In this document: piece after piece, positions 53,906 through 63,299 of the stretch
Layout of the letters: each line of letters starts with the position of its first letter
Position numbering within the stretch: the first letter of the stretch is position 1
Origin: Symbiodinium natans
Lineage: Eukaryota; Sar; Dinophyceae; Suessiales; Symbiodiniaceae
Reading direction: 5' to 3'
Length of the DNA: 64,000 nt
Assembly: GCA_905221605.1 (NCBI GenBank)
Contig: CAJNDS010001046.1
Coordinates: 633,103 to 697,102 of the forward strand
Translations under genes and position numbers: made by a program
Notes under the pieces: model-generated
Told to the model about the DNA's origin: nothing
Databases searched by the model: none
What the model saw: only the letters and a program-made list of their open reading frames with translations

Positions 53906-55480
53906 GGGTGGACCCAGAATCAGAAAGAACATGCTCAGATGCATTTTTCAAAGCGGGCAAAATGCATTCGCGCAGCTTGCTCCTTCCACAACCCACAATC
54001 GAATTGAGTTAAAAGCTGATCTTTTGTCGCTGTCCAAATGCATTTCTCGCCCGTGCTTTAATGCATTCAGCTGTTTTCGCCTTCTAAAAAGTGCACAAAG
54101 AGAGCACAGCGTTGCAAATGTGGCAAGCAAGACCAAATGCGTTTTTTAGGCCTCGCAAAATGCATTCGGGCAGCGCTTGGACATCCATGTCTATTGGTAT
54201 TTTACGACCAACATTTCCCCGACATGCATCTGAGGGCATTCCACATGCATTTTTCGTCGCCCGAAAAACGCATTTGGCACTGGTTTCCTATCATGTTGCA
54301 ATCTTGGGTTCTGCCGGCTCAGGACTTCTAAATTTCATGTCTTTCTGCGCGTAAGAACATCTAGAATCTATATGGGTGGTTGTCAAAATTATAGTCCCTT
54401 TTTGGATCCCTATTATAATACGGCACCTAATATTTAGGGTGCCCGAAAAGGGACCATAATTTTGACAACCACCCATATATAGGATTTGAACGCGTTTAGA
54501 ACCATAATCACCGTTTCGCAAAATTCCCGAAAAGGGGCCTAAAATTAGAAGCAACGTGCCCAGATGTATTTTGCAAAGCAGGCAAAATGCATTCGCGCAG
54601 CTTGCTCCTTCCAAAACCACAACAAAAAACTCACTTGATAGCTGACTTTTGTGTCAAAGACAGAGGCCCCGTACGGAAGAAACCAAAGTCCGAATGCATT
54701 TTTCGCCTGTGCCCAAATGCATTCAGCTGTGTTCGCTTTGACAAAGTGCAGAAAGAGCACGCGGCGTTGCACATGTGGAAAGCAAGACCAAATGCGTTTT
54801 TCAGGCCTGGCAAAATGCATTCGGCAGCGTCTGGTCATCCATGTCTATTCGGTTATCCTTGCTCCATTTCAGCATTAAAAACAAACGAAACAAAACAAAG
54901 GAAGTCTAAGAATAGATTGGTGTTTTACGACCAACATCTACCCGACATGCATTTCTAGGGCATTCCAAATGCATTTTTCGTTGCCCGAAGAATGCATTTG
55001 GCACTGGTTTCCTATCATGTTTAGTTTTGGTTTCTGCTGGCTCATGACGTATTCGATTCTTCTGATGTGTTTTCTGTGCATAAAAGTAGCTATAGTAATT
55101 GAAAAACTTGTTTAGAACAATGTTCGACATTTAGCAGGAGTACCAAAACAGACCCAGAATCAGGAAGAACATGCTCAGGTGCATTTTTCAAAGTGGGCGA
55201 AATGCATTCGCGCAGCTTGCTCCTTCCACAACCACAATACAATTGAATTAAGAGCTGATCTTTTGTCGTAAAGACAAGCTGCGTACAGAAGAGGCGAATG
55301 CGCAACTGCGTTTTTCGCGCGTGCCTAAATGCACTCAGCTGTTTTCGCCCTTGAAAAAGTACAGAAAGAGAGAGCATGGCGTTGCAAATGTAGAAAGCAA
55401 GACCAAATGCATTTTTCAGGCCTGGCAAAATGCATGTGGGCAGCGCTGGGACATCCATGTCGATCCTTCGTTTGGATTGG
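53906..55480 (+). repeat. three copies of an ATGCAT-rich unit
   Basis: Units begin near 53906, 54539 and 55145 (GACCCAGAATCAG...CATGCTCAG). They share ordered words: TGCATTTTTCAAAG, AAATGCATTCGCGCAGCTTG, CTCCTTCCACAACC, ATGCATTCAGCTGTTTTCGC, AAGCAAGACCAAATGC and ACATCCATGTC. The palindrome ATGCAT recurs in alternating TTTTTC and TCG contexts. The third copy is shorter. Confidence 0.8.
54369..54479. mobile_element. 111-bp foldback / MITE-like element
   Basis: The 34-bp ends (54369-54402 and 54446-54479) are inverted repeats with one mismatch, beginning TATATGGGTGGTTGTCAAAA. It lies between two copies of the ATGCAT unit. Terminal TA or TATA could be the target duplication, as in Tc1/mariner-derived MITEs. 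Confidence 0.75.
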
Positions 55481-55630
55481 GAAAGGGTTGTTCCGACCCC
55501 TGGCAGCTCCAAAAAGAAGCTTGAAACCCACGCCTCCATACTGAGCCCAATTTTTCTAATTGTAAACTCGGCCTGCCGAGTTCTACGCGTCGCGTTATTG
55601 TTTCATGCCGCTTTCCCTTGATCTACAATC

Positions 55631-56221
55631 TTACTGTTTGGGGTCGTCGCCGGCGTAATATCGTGGAACCTGGGACCAATCCTCTATCTCACCATCCATA
55701 GCTATTTCACCACCAACCCTTTTTACCACAACCGTCTGACGTAAATGCATGTCCCGCGGCATTCCCTCCACACAAGGTGGCTGTATCCGGTTGGTGCCTC
55801 GACAGCAGACGACATGTTGCACAACAATCTGTGGAAGCAGTGCTTGAACTTGTTGGACTACCGGGTCCCCTTCTGAAAACCCTACCTTTCCCCCTTTCGG
55901 AATTCTCGCGTTAACATCTCGAAAAACTGTATCCCAACTTATCCTAGGAGCCTCGCTTCCAGAGATTGTCGGCCCTGGCTGTTTTCCAAAAAGTCTTCGG
56001 CGCTTCAAAACTTGCTGGGCGGCAGTAATGTCAGAGTTAGAGACTCCCCGCTTTTCAACATTAAACAACAGCTCTTCTAAAAGCCGAGGAAACCCTAAGT
56101 CCTGACCTAGGTGCAAGGCTACCCGTTTGGCAAGACGCCTCTCTCGTGGGAACATGCGGTTGCTTCGCCCACTGGGATCTGGACCCGCTGTCTGAAAGCG
56201 AGTGTCGACACTTTGCTGCAG
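55631..56221 (-). CDS. copia middle domain, continuation after a stop
   Basis: Same frame as the protease ORF, separated from it only by the TGA at 56222-56224. It reads ERRLAKRVALHLGQDLGFPR, later GGKVGFSEGDPVVQQVQALL, and ends DWSQVPRYYAGDDPKQ-stop at 55631. Unknown function. The last 70 bases, including the stop and beyond, are repeated at 32130-32205, so this end is shared by relatives. Confidence 0.55.
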   Translation of the reverse strand: MQQSVDTRFQTAGPDPSGRSNRMFPRERRLAKRVALHLGQDLGFPRLLEELLFNVEKRGVSNSDITAAQQVLKRRRLFGKQPGPTISGSEAPRISWDTVFRDVNARIPKGGKVGFSEGDPVVQQVQALLPQIVVQHVVCCRGTNRIQPPCVEGMPRDMHLRQTVVVKRVGGEIAMDGEIEDWSQVPRYYAGDDPKQ

Positions 56222-58408
56222 TCATCTGGACGTGGTGTACAGTGTGGTGGCTTTGCGGAGATGGTTGTTTCCTGGCGGGGTGTCTCCCACTTCCAGCTCA
56301 TGAATCATTCGCAAAGTGCCCTGTTGAACCTCTTGGAGTTGAGACGCCATTTGCTCAAAGAAACCCTGGCCACACAGGAAATGTATGTGCTTGCCTCGTT
56401 CTGTTTGGTAGCGATAAAGGTCAAGAAGAAACTGTCCTGGCCATGGTGTCTTTTTGCCCTTGTCTGTTTTGTGGTTCCACGGCTGCTGCAAATCCAACCA
56501 GAGATGTGTCGGCTCATACATTGAGATCAGCTTCCAGAGGCGATCATACATACCCCGAGCGCTCCCAAGCTTTGCCGGAGAAAGTGTTAAAGCTCTCCCG
56601 CCACATCTCTGAACGGCTGCGCAAATGGCCCCACTACCGATTTCGATGACATCAAGGGAGGGCAGACGGTGCTGGCACACCGAATTTCTCACTGCATCAC
56701 CAAGTTGTTCTTCGATTTGCAGGATGTACTTGTCTATTTGCGCACACATTTGTTGAACCTTGCCATGCCTCCCTTGATTGCTTGCGTCCGTCTCCATGCT
56801 TGGATCAACCCTCACTCCTTGTCGGCATCTTCGATCTCCCGAAGCCTCGTCAGCTCTCTTTCGAGCACGGCCCGGCGCGTCATGATCTCCTCCGGCGACA
56901 TGGCAATGGGCATCTGCGAGCTTGCCCCCGGCTGACTGTTCCTCTTGCTGCCCCGGCTCGGTGCAGCTGTGTGGGATGTGGCATCCGGCGAGCAGAGCTT
57001 CCACCCATCGCTCTCCTCTCCGTCCATGACGGCTGGACCCTGGGACTTGATGTTCTTTGCCTCCGCCTTGGTCGTGGACCTCGCCTGCTCCGTCTTGGCC
57101 ATCTGCTTCAGTCGCATCAGGGCATAGTTCTTGAACGACAGTGCCCATGGGCTGCTGAGAGAAGACTTCCGAGCCATGAGGATCGAGTAGGACAGGTCGG
57201 TCTCGAACGTTTTCTCGTGACTCTTTCCTTTGTGCTTGCCAGCCGCGATCACCACTTGGCCCCATTCCCGAAGATTCGCAATCCCCGGTGGGCGGACAAC
57301 TTCCACCTCCAAGTACTTTACCATGGTCAGCTGTTCCTCGGCCAAGTGCACATCCTCCTCCGCGGAGAGAGGTTCGTCCAGATTGACCTCGGGCATCTTC
57401 TCTTGGAGCTTCTTCACGGACTGCTTGACTGAGGTGGGCATCGCTCGGTTGGAAGCCGCTCGGCGAAGGAGAAGGATATTCGAAGATTCGTGCTGTCTGC
57501 TTGAGCTCAGGCTGCCGTGTTGTGTTCTGTGGTTCCTGGAAACGCTGCTTTGCTGATTCTGGTGGAACGGAAACATCTTCTGGGGAACTGGGGACTGGAC
57601 TGTTGGCTGGTGTTCCCGAGGAGGCTTCTGGACGCGGGCGCGCCCCCAGACTGTCAACAACGTAGACTATGGATAGGCCTCGCTCATCCCATCTAAGGTC
57701 TACCCTCCTAGAACCACCCAGCATTAAATACCCCTCTTTAACATGAATAACTGCGTCCAGGTCCCTGAGAAGACGATTTGATATCAACAAAGGAGTGTTT
57801 CCGGGGATCACCTCAACTCTGACCCATGTGTCTTCTGAGGTGGGCAGCAGCAGCGCAAATTTTGACGTGAGTGTCCCGCTGTTTCCAAAACGGAAGGTGA
57901 CATCAGAAGCTATCTTCCTTACTCGACCGCGACACTCTGCAGCAAGACCGCTTATCACTTCTCGAACCCTTTGGTCTCCTAGCACAGTCCTACTGGCCCC
58001 TGTATCTAGCACCCCCTCAGTACCTACAGTGGCTACTAGAATTGCTTCAGGAATTATGGGACTGGGCTTGCTGCGTCTCAAAACTGCCTGCTTCGGCGCG
58101 GTTGCCGGCCCTTGCGCCTCAGAAGATGCACCCGGCGGCGCACAGCTTGGCGTCCTACATGTCCTGTGAATCATTAACAAACGTCGTGCAAGGCAAGACT
58201 CGAGAGACAAAGAAGGCCTCACCTTTGGCGCAACCATAAAGCAAGTCTCCCCGAAGTCCTGAATTACTCCAGGATTCCCTGTCCCTGTGCTAACCCCTCT
58301 CTGTGTCCATGCGCTGTCGTCCTCATCGATGTTGAAGGGCTCGGAGTCTGGCAGGGTCTGGAGAACCTCCGATTGGAAGGGGTCGGTCGGCTGGATCTGG
58401 GCAAACAA
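56222..58408 (-). CDS. copia protease and middle domain
   Basis: The aspartic protease motif GVLDTGASRTVLG (Asp135, codon near 58006) lies in ATVGTEGVLDTGAS, the typical retroviral-type active site. Downstream, between about 57600 and 56812, this frame is Gly/Arg-rich noise while 57660-56812 reads KKLQEKMPEVNLDEPLSAEE. The original frame becomes sensible again from CAQIDKYILQIEEQLGDAV to a TGA at 56222. Two compensating shifts are implied. The middle domain (EIGSGAICAAVQRCGGRALT, WKLISMYEPTHLWLDLQQPW) has no known function to me. Confidence 0.7.
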   Translation of the reverse strand: MFAQIQPTDPFQSEVLQTLPDSEPFNIDEDDSAWTQRGVSTGTGNPGVIQDFGETCFMVAPKVRPSLSLESCLARRLLMIHRTCRTPSCAPPGASSEAQGPATAPKQAVLRRSKPSPIIPEAILVATVGTEGVLDTGASRTVLGDQRVREVISGLAAECRGRVRKIASDVTFRFGNSGTLTSKFALLLPTSEDTWVRVEVIPGNTPLLISNRLLRDLDAVIHVKEGYLMLGGSRRVDLRWDERGLSIVYVVDSLGARPRPEASSGTPANSPVPSSPEDVSVPPESAKQRFQEPQNTTRQPELKQTARIFEYPSPSPSGFQPSDAHLSQAVREEAPREDARGQSGRTSLRGGGCALGRGTADHGKVLGGGSCPPTGDCESSGMGPSGDRGWQAQRKESRENVRDRPVLLDPHGSEVFSQQPMGTVVQELCPDATEADGQDGAGEVHDQGGGKEHQVPGSSRHGRRGERWVEALLAGCHIPHSCTEPGQQEEQSAGGKLADAHCHVAGGDHDAPGRARKRADEASGDRRCRQGVRVDPSMETDASNQGRHGKVQQMCAQIDKYILQIEEQLGDAVRNSVCQHRLPSLDVIEIGSGAICAAVQRCGGRALTLSPAKLGSARGMYDRLWKLISMYEPTHLWLDLQQPWNHKTDKGKKTPWPGQFLLDLYRYQTERGKHIHFLCGQGFFEQMASQLQEVQQGTLRMIHELEVGDTPPGNNHLRKATTLYTTSR

Positions 58409-58712
58409 GGTCCTGGCTTAGCGTCGTTCTTCGGGCACTCCCGCTTCCAGTGCCCTCTGGCCCCACATTGTTTGCAGTTGGAGTTGGCGATCCGATCTGC
58501 AAGGGAACGTCGACGGCCCCCATCCCAGGAACCATAACCCTTGCCTCTCTTCCCGGACTGGCCCTTCCCCTTCATCTTGCCCTTGATGGGCCAGAACCCC
58601 CTGGACTTTGCTTTGTCCCGCAGCTTTTGACGAGCTTCTTGGTACGAGGCAAAGACTGGGGCCAACTCACTCTCCTGCACCGCCTCCACTATCTGATCTT
58701 CAAACTCCGTGA
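58264..58712 (-). CDS. copia nucleocapsid region (zinc knuckle)
   Basis: Continues Gag in a second frame: TEFEDQIVEAVQESELAPVF, a basic GKMKGKGQSGKRGKG stretch, then CKQCGARGHWKRECPKN, a perfect C-x2-C-x4-H-x4-C zinc knuckle that binds genomic RNA. The join from Gag requires a one-base change near 58710 (either a programmed or accidental frameshift). Frame ends at 58264; the protease frame overlaps it. Confidence 0.75.
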
Positions 58713-59488
58713 TGTAGATCGTCCTCGTCATTGGCCTCAAGGAAGTGAGCCAGGATGAGCTCATCGCTGAGGTCCTCGTCCTGTCCCATCGCCGTGTGCA
58801 CTTCCTCAAAGGTGTCGTCGTCTGTCGTCATGTGGATGTCGTAGACCTTGCTTCGATCCATTGCCTTGGCATTTCCCGGGCCACTACGGTTCTGAAAGTC
58901 TGTGAAGAACTTGGACCCCAAGAGCCGCACTGCTCGGACCGTTTCTTGGTACTTCAAGTCGCCCTTGGCTTCCACGATCACACGCTTCTTGTCCTCCGGG
59001 GCCAACAAGGAATGACGGAGAAGAACATAGGCGCGGATCTCTTCAAGGGTCACCCCACGGCTCAAGAGTTCCTCAAAGAAAGCGTCGTGTCTGGCAATGT
59101 ACGAATCGTTACTCTCGTCCGCCTTCTGTTGCGTCTGAAAGATGGCCTGCTCAAAGAAGTGGTATCGCTCCTCCACTGTGGTCTTTCCCCAAGACCCGCC
59201 CAGCGACTCCACAAGGTACTTCACACCATCAGGTCCTCGCAACTGCTCGGGCTTGATCCGGCTCACCTTTTGGAAGGCGGCCCCCTCCACCAAGAGGGCT
59301 GCCCGGGGAGCCAACAACGACAGATGCTCGGCTGGCCACAACTCTTTGAGAAAGCGAAGCCGTTGAGAGTACTCGTCCACGCTTGTCACCCCTGGCGTAG
59401 ACTTCGGGACCTGCTGCCACGGGAGATGGCTCACACCTCCGGTGGCTCCTGCCGCTGCTTCAGCCGTTCCTTCTGAAGCTTGCGCCAT
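58700..59488 (-). CDS. gag: copia Gag (262 aa in this frame)
   Basis: ATG at 59488, 90 bases inside the LTR. Helical capsid-like protein: SVDEYSQRLRFLKELWPAEH, then TVEERYHFFEQAIFQTQQKA and acidic FLEANDEDDLHHGV at the end. It lacks the nucleocapsid knuckle, which is found in the next frame after a shift near 58710, so Gag is probably longer than this frame. It assembles the virus-like particle. Not homologous at sight to plant copia Gags, but position and composition fit. Confidence 0.7.
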   Translation of the reverse strand: MAQASEGTAEAAAGATGGVSHLPWQQVPKSTPGVTSVDEYSQRLRFLKELWPAEHLSLLAPRAALLVEGAAFQKVSRIKPEQLRGPDGVKYLVESLGGSWGKTTVEERYHFFEQAIFQTQQKADESNDSYIARHDAFFEELLSRGVTLEEIRAYVLLRHSLLAPEDKKRVIVEAKGDLKYQETVRAVRLLGSKFFTDFQNRSGPGNAKAMDRSKVYDIHMTTDDDTFEEVHTAMGQDEDLSDELILAHFLEANDEDDLHHGV

Positions 59489-59564
59489 GGCGCCGCGCCA
59501 CTCCCATCAACAAAAACTCCCTGGAACTTCCTGTTTACACTAACTCCTAGCTAGCGACAGGCCG

Positions 59565-59578
59565 GGCTCCGCTACCAA
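59565..59578 (-). promoter_or_regulatory. primer-binding site
   Basis: Directly inside the 5' LTR the + strand reads GGCTCCGCTACCA, the 3' end of a tRNA including CCA. On the element strand TGGTAGCGGAGCC is its complement, resembling initiator-Met tRNA sites used by many copia elements. No convincing polypurine tract is seen at the other LTR (element strand TTTTCGATGAG). Confidence 0.7.
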
Positions 59579-59833
59579 TGTGAAACCCCTATGCCTAAGC
59601 CCGGTCCTGTCGGCCTAAGCAATGTCGAATGAGGCACCCTGACCTAAGTAACCCTATGGTCTGTCCACAGACCCCTATGAGGACCCAGCCCTGAATGCAG
59701 CCCTCCACTGCACCCCGTGCAGTTTTGGTCAAGCTCTAGCCTCTCCCTCCCACCTCGGAGCTGTCGGAAGGGCCGGCGAGGATGAAGACATGTTGGACAG
59801 CACAAGTGAACATGGGAACCTGTCGGTTTAACA
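59579..59833 (-). repeat. 5' LTR of the copia element (255 bp)
   Basis: Identical to the left LTR except two substitutions and an extra CTCC. Right flank TTAGTT (59834-59839) matches the left target-site duplication. Confidence 0.9.
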
Positions 59834-59839
59834 TTAGTT

Positions 59840-61485
59840 TAGGGCGGCACAAAGTGTCAACTCAGCGCCGGTACCTCGCTGGTCTGGACCCCTCTTCATT
59901 CTCCCCAGAGGATCTTGAAAAGGGTCCCTCAACCCAAGGGTACAACTTTATAGAGTCCCTAAATACACCTTGGGCGGCGCTGTTTAGGGTTAAGGGTTCA
60001 CGTTTGATTGGGCTTTAGGGTTCAGTTTAGGTGATAAGTTTAGGTAGCCTAAACCAAGGACTTTACTGTATTGGATGCCAAAGCGGAGCAGTCTCGAGAG
60101 CTGCACACATCATTCAAGGCTGATGTTCGGGTTCGAGTTGCTGTTTAGCAGAAACTCTGCTGCTGGAATTCTTCGGATCTTTGTGTGAGGGTTATGATGT
60201 AGGGCCTGAATTGATTGGGTTGCAGTGTATAAGCTTAGCAACCTAAATATCTGTGCAGCCACAGAAGCAAGGCACTCAAGTGCCTTAACCTTGTAGCGGG
60301 TGGCTTCAGGGGCTTCGGACTTGTGGCTTTCTGGTGGTGCCGGACCTGAAACGCACCTTGGCCTGTGCGAAACGCAGTCCAGCAGAGCCTGAAATGCACC
60401 TCCGCGGCCACGCACGGCGGACCTGAAACGCACACCCCCGTTCACGGTCGGGCGGACCCGAAACGCGCTTTGACCGTGTCAGTCGTGGTGTGTCATGGTG
60501 TGGTAACATGGTGTGTGGTGTCAGTCATGGTGTGTGTGTGTGTGTCAGTTATGGTGTGGTGACATGGTGTGTGGTGCGTTGGTGACGAGAGGAGGAGGAG
60601 GGAGGCAGAGGAGGAGGAGGGAGGGAGGGAGGAAGGGAGGAAGGGAGGAGGAGGAGAAGGAGGAGGAGGCGGGACAGCCCCAAAAGTAAGAACCCCACGC
60701 AAAGATGTGGGGGAAAATGACGTTTTCCTTTGATATGAATAGACAAAACAGAGGTTAAAAGATGTAAGTATAGAGAAAAGAGGAGCAGGTTTGTATGGAA
60801 ATATCGAGAAAATAGAGGTTTGTTTTCTTCCGCAAACATGGAAAAACAAGGCTTACGGATGCGGTGGAGCACCCACACAACCCCTGCCCCCCCCCGCCCC
60901 CCCGCACACACAACCCAACCCCCCCCCCCCCCCCCCACACCAAAAAAGGCCAAAAGACATGTCCACCCGGGTTTCTACCCCGGAGGAGGAGTAGTAGTTG
61001 ATTCGCATGCAGAAAGTAGAAAGAGTAGCGAACAAAGTAGAACAAGCGAGGGGTGAGGAGTGTTGATGCCTTTTGCAGGAGTAACTCTGTGTTGTTTTCG
61101 GGCTTATCGGAACATCGTCACCGCTCGCTCGGTGAATCCTGATTTCAGTGATTCCTTCCCCCCTCTCTCTCGTGGATCTGTGGGGCTGTTAGGGATTTGG
61201 GAGGGTCTTGCCGGTTGTTGGCAGCCCGGGCGCGCCTAGTGCGCGGGAGTTCTCCCCCTCATGCCCCGAAGAAGAAGAATAAGAAGAAGAAAAGAGTAAA
61301 CAGACTAAAAATAGAGCACAGGAGAGTGAGCTCCTCGTCTCAATGCCGTTTGCTAGGAGAACGGCGTGCAAGGCTACCCGACGCTAAAGCTTTGGAAGGC
61401 GTCTGAAAGAGTCACTGAAAGAGTCGCAAAAGAGTGCACTCACTCTCTTCAGAGTGTGCAATAGCATGCAACAGAATGCGGCCAG
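59840..61485. other. low-complexity region without a recognised gene
   Basis: Remnants of TTTAGGG-like words (59990-60050); CCTGAAACGCAC repeats at 60340-60470; (GT)n near 60525-60545; GGA-rich purine tract 60585-60670; poly-C with C runs at 60885-60945; AAGAAGAAG at 61265-61290. A thioredoxin-fold gene begins to be visible at 61486, so its upstream exons may hide in 61060-61485. Confidence 0.5.
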
Positions 61486-62340
61486 GACGGTCGGATGCAA
61501 GACTATAATGGCGGCCGTGACTTCAACTCTCTCAAGCGTGAGGTGTCTCGATGAGAGCATCCGTGTGTGTCGGAATTTTGGGAATGATCGGTTGCGCATT
61601 GTGTTGTTGACGTCTGGTGACGTGGGGGGGGGGGGGGGTTTCTGGTGGAGATATCCTTTTGTTTCAGAGAGGTGGATCGCAAGCTCGACCCACGGCCAGC
61701 TTGCAGCCTGGAGTCAAAGGAGCAATTCGACTGAGCACGGAGTTCGCGATCAAATAGAAAGATAAAATGCTTTGAAAAGGCTTTTGGTGCGCCTTTTTGA
61801 CTTTTCCTCTGAGCGCCTTGCTCCTTTCCTCTCCAGGATGCCTGCACGCCGGAGGCCGCACGATATTTGCCGATGCGGGCCTCGCATCCCCGTCCAAGCT
61901 CTCCTTTCACTGATATCTTCTTTGCAGTTCGCGCTCTGTGAGGACAGGGCCACCCTAGAGGAAAGCGAGAAGATGTCAAAGGCAGGCCCAACAACTGTGC
62001 GCATGGACAGCCCGTGCAATGCTTTCAAAGGCGGAGAGGGCGGCAAAGATAAAGCAGGTGCAAGAGGAGATCCAGGCGATGAAGCGCTGCGAACAGTCCC
62101 GTGGGGGGAGGGCTTTTCCTCTTTGGCGCTTCGGCTTTGTCAAAAGGAGTCCAAGAAGCAAGCTGCCGAGCTCGAAAAGAAGGCGAAGAGGCCCAGAATG
62201 TCTACTCGTGTCAGCAGTCCCAACAAAGCCGAGCCGTGTACCTCGCATGTCCTGTGACCTGCTCTCTTCACTCTAAAGAGGGAGTTCAGTTCTCTGCACT
62301 CAGAGGCTGGCGGAGTCGTTGGAGCTCATCAAGGAGCTCT
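61486..62340 (+). CDS. probable thioredoxin-fold / PDI-like gene, C-terminal micro-exons
   Basis: Exon 61486-61542 reads DGRMQDYNGGRDFNSLKRE, bounded by CCAG and GTGTCT. YxGGRDxxSLK is the usual end of a PDI-type thioredoxin domain. Exon 61928-61981 (TTTGCAG|FALCEDRATLEESEKMSK|GCAGGC) joins in frame across a 49-bp GC-AG intron to 62031 (AERAAKIKQVQEEIQAMKR). Further exons: 62157 (ESKKQAAELEKKAKR) and 62306-62339 (LAESLELIKEL). A possible exon near 61838 (DACTPEAARYLPM) fits between. The helical, charged tail after the Trx domain resembles the ERp29-like tail of some PDIs. The CxxC active site was not found; it should lie upstream. Identification is tentative; the splicing pattern is strong. 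Confidence 0.5.
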
Positions 62341-62379
62341 GTCCGCATGCTTTCCCTCCTTTCTCATCTTTCCTTGAGT

Positions 62380-62440
62380 GCGAGAGAGCGAGAGAGAGAG
62401 ACCGAGAGAGAGAGAGAGAGACGGAGCGATTCCTGTCCCG
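62380..62440 (+). repeat. GA-rich simple repeat
   Basis: GAGAGCGAGAGAGAGA-type tract; no coding interpretation. Confidence 0.8.
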
Positions 62441-62639
62441 ACCCTGTTCGCATCGTCGACAAGCGAACCTAGGTGGCTGAAAAGTCCGGTCTCAGGAAAT
62501 CAGCTTGGACAGGATCAGAGGAACATCCCACCCAAACCACTATGGCATGTTGCCTCCTGGGGATGTTCCAGGAATCCTGAAGGCCATAAGGATCTCCAAC
62601 ACCCACAGCTCTCGGGCTGAGTGCACTCGAGTATCACGC

Positions 62640-62775
62640 ACCTTCTCCCCCTCTCTCCTTCCTATCTCCTTCCTCTCTCCCTCTCCCTCCCTCTGTCTCC
62701 CTCTCTCACTCTCTCTCTCTCTCTCTCTTCATCTCTCTCTGTTATCCCTTCTGCTCTCCTCTTCCCCCTTTTCTC
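62640..62775 (+). repeat. CT-rich pyrimidine tract
   Basis: TCTCTC/TCCCTC repeats over about 130 bases. Ser/Leu/Pro-rich frames here are artefacts. It could act as a polypyrimidine tract but lacks a clear exon after it. Confidence 0.8.
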
Positions 62776-62945
62776 CTTCCTCCTCCAGCGTTCTCGTTTT
62801 TGGCGCCTTGTTCCGGCCTCCATCCCTCCACACATCCCTCCCGCCCTTTGGCTCTGCTTGGCCTTCTGGCCTGGGCCTTCACGCTCCCGTGACCGCGTCG
62901 ACACTTGGCCAGTCGGGACTCGGCATCGCATGAAGACATGAAGAG

Positions 62946-63299
62946 GTGCCCTGCCACTCCTTGCCCAATTGCGTGCAGTTCTGCTCCTCCAGACGACACC
63001 AGACGACACCAGACGACAAGGCTCGTGTTCCCTGCGTTTTCGCAGTGGACACCACGTTGCATCCAAGAACATTACAGGATCCACTGGTGGACTTCCTGGT
63101 TTTCCTACAACCAGCCCAGCCTGAATCCACATGCGTCACATGCGCATTCACCTCCATGGAACAATTGCCATGTGACAACTTTACGCTGGGTGCAGTCGCA
63201 AAACGCACGTTCTCGTGCCAATCAAGAAGCGCATCAGGTGTTTTGCCTTCGCGACACTCTGCATTGTGGGTGCCGTCACATCGCGACTCAGTTTCTTGA
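62946..63299 (+). CDS. possible exon(s) of an unknown protein
   Basis: After TTTTCGCAG at 63036-63044 the sequence contains TLHPRTLQDPLVDFLVFLQP and EQLPCDNFTLGAVAKRTF, which looks like real protein, with a stop at 63299. Tandem CCAGACGACA occurs just upstream (62992-63018). No family recognised and no second splice site confirmed. Confidence 0.3.
   Translation: MPCHSLPNCVQFCSSRRHQTTPDDKARVPCVFAVDTTLHPRTLQDPLVDFLVFLQPAQPESTCVTCAFTSMEQLPCDNFTLGAVAKRTFSCQSRSASGVLPSRHSALWVPSHRDSVS

Larger units (their letters stand above)
48386..59833 (-). mobile_element. Ty1/copia LTR retrotransposon, 11.4 kb with internal repeat block
   Basis: LTRs at 48386-48636 and 59579-59833 in direct orientation, TTAGTT target-site duplication on both sides. 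Minus-strand order: gag, zinc knuckle, protease, middle domain, (repeat block), integrase, reverse transcriptase, RNase H. Integrase before RT defines Ty1/copia. A primer-binding site adjoins the right (5') LTR. The LTRs differ by only two substitutions and a 4-bp indel, so insertion is recent, yet the coding frame changes at least five times and carries one stop. The 3.3 kb block at 52240-55560 makes the element unusually long. Confidence 0.9.

Noticed and set aside
60549-60953. Ser/Leu/Pro and Gly-rich ORFs around 60.5-61.0 kb
   Set aside because: They arise from GGA, poly-C and GT tracts.
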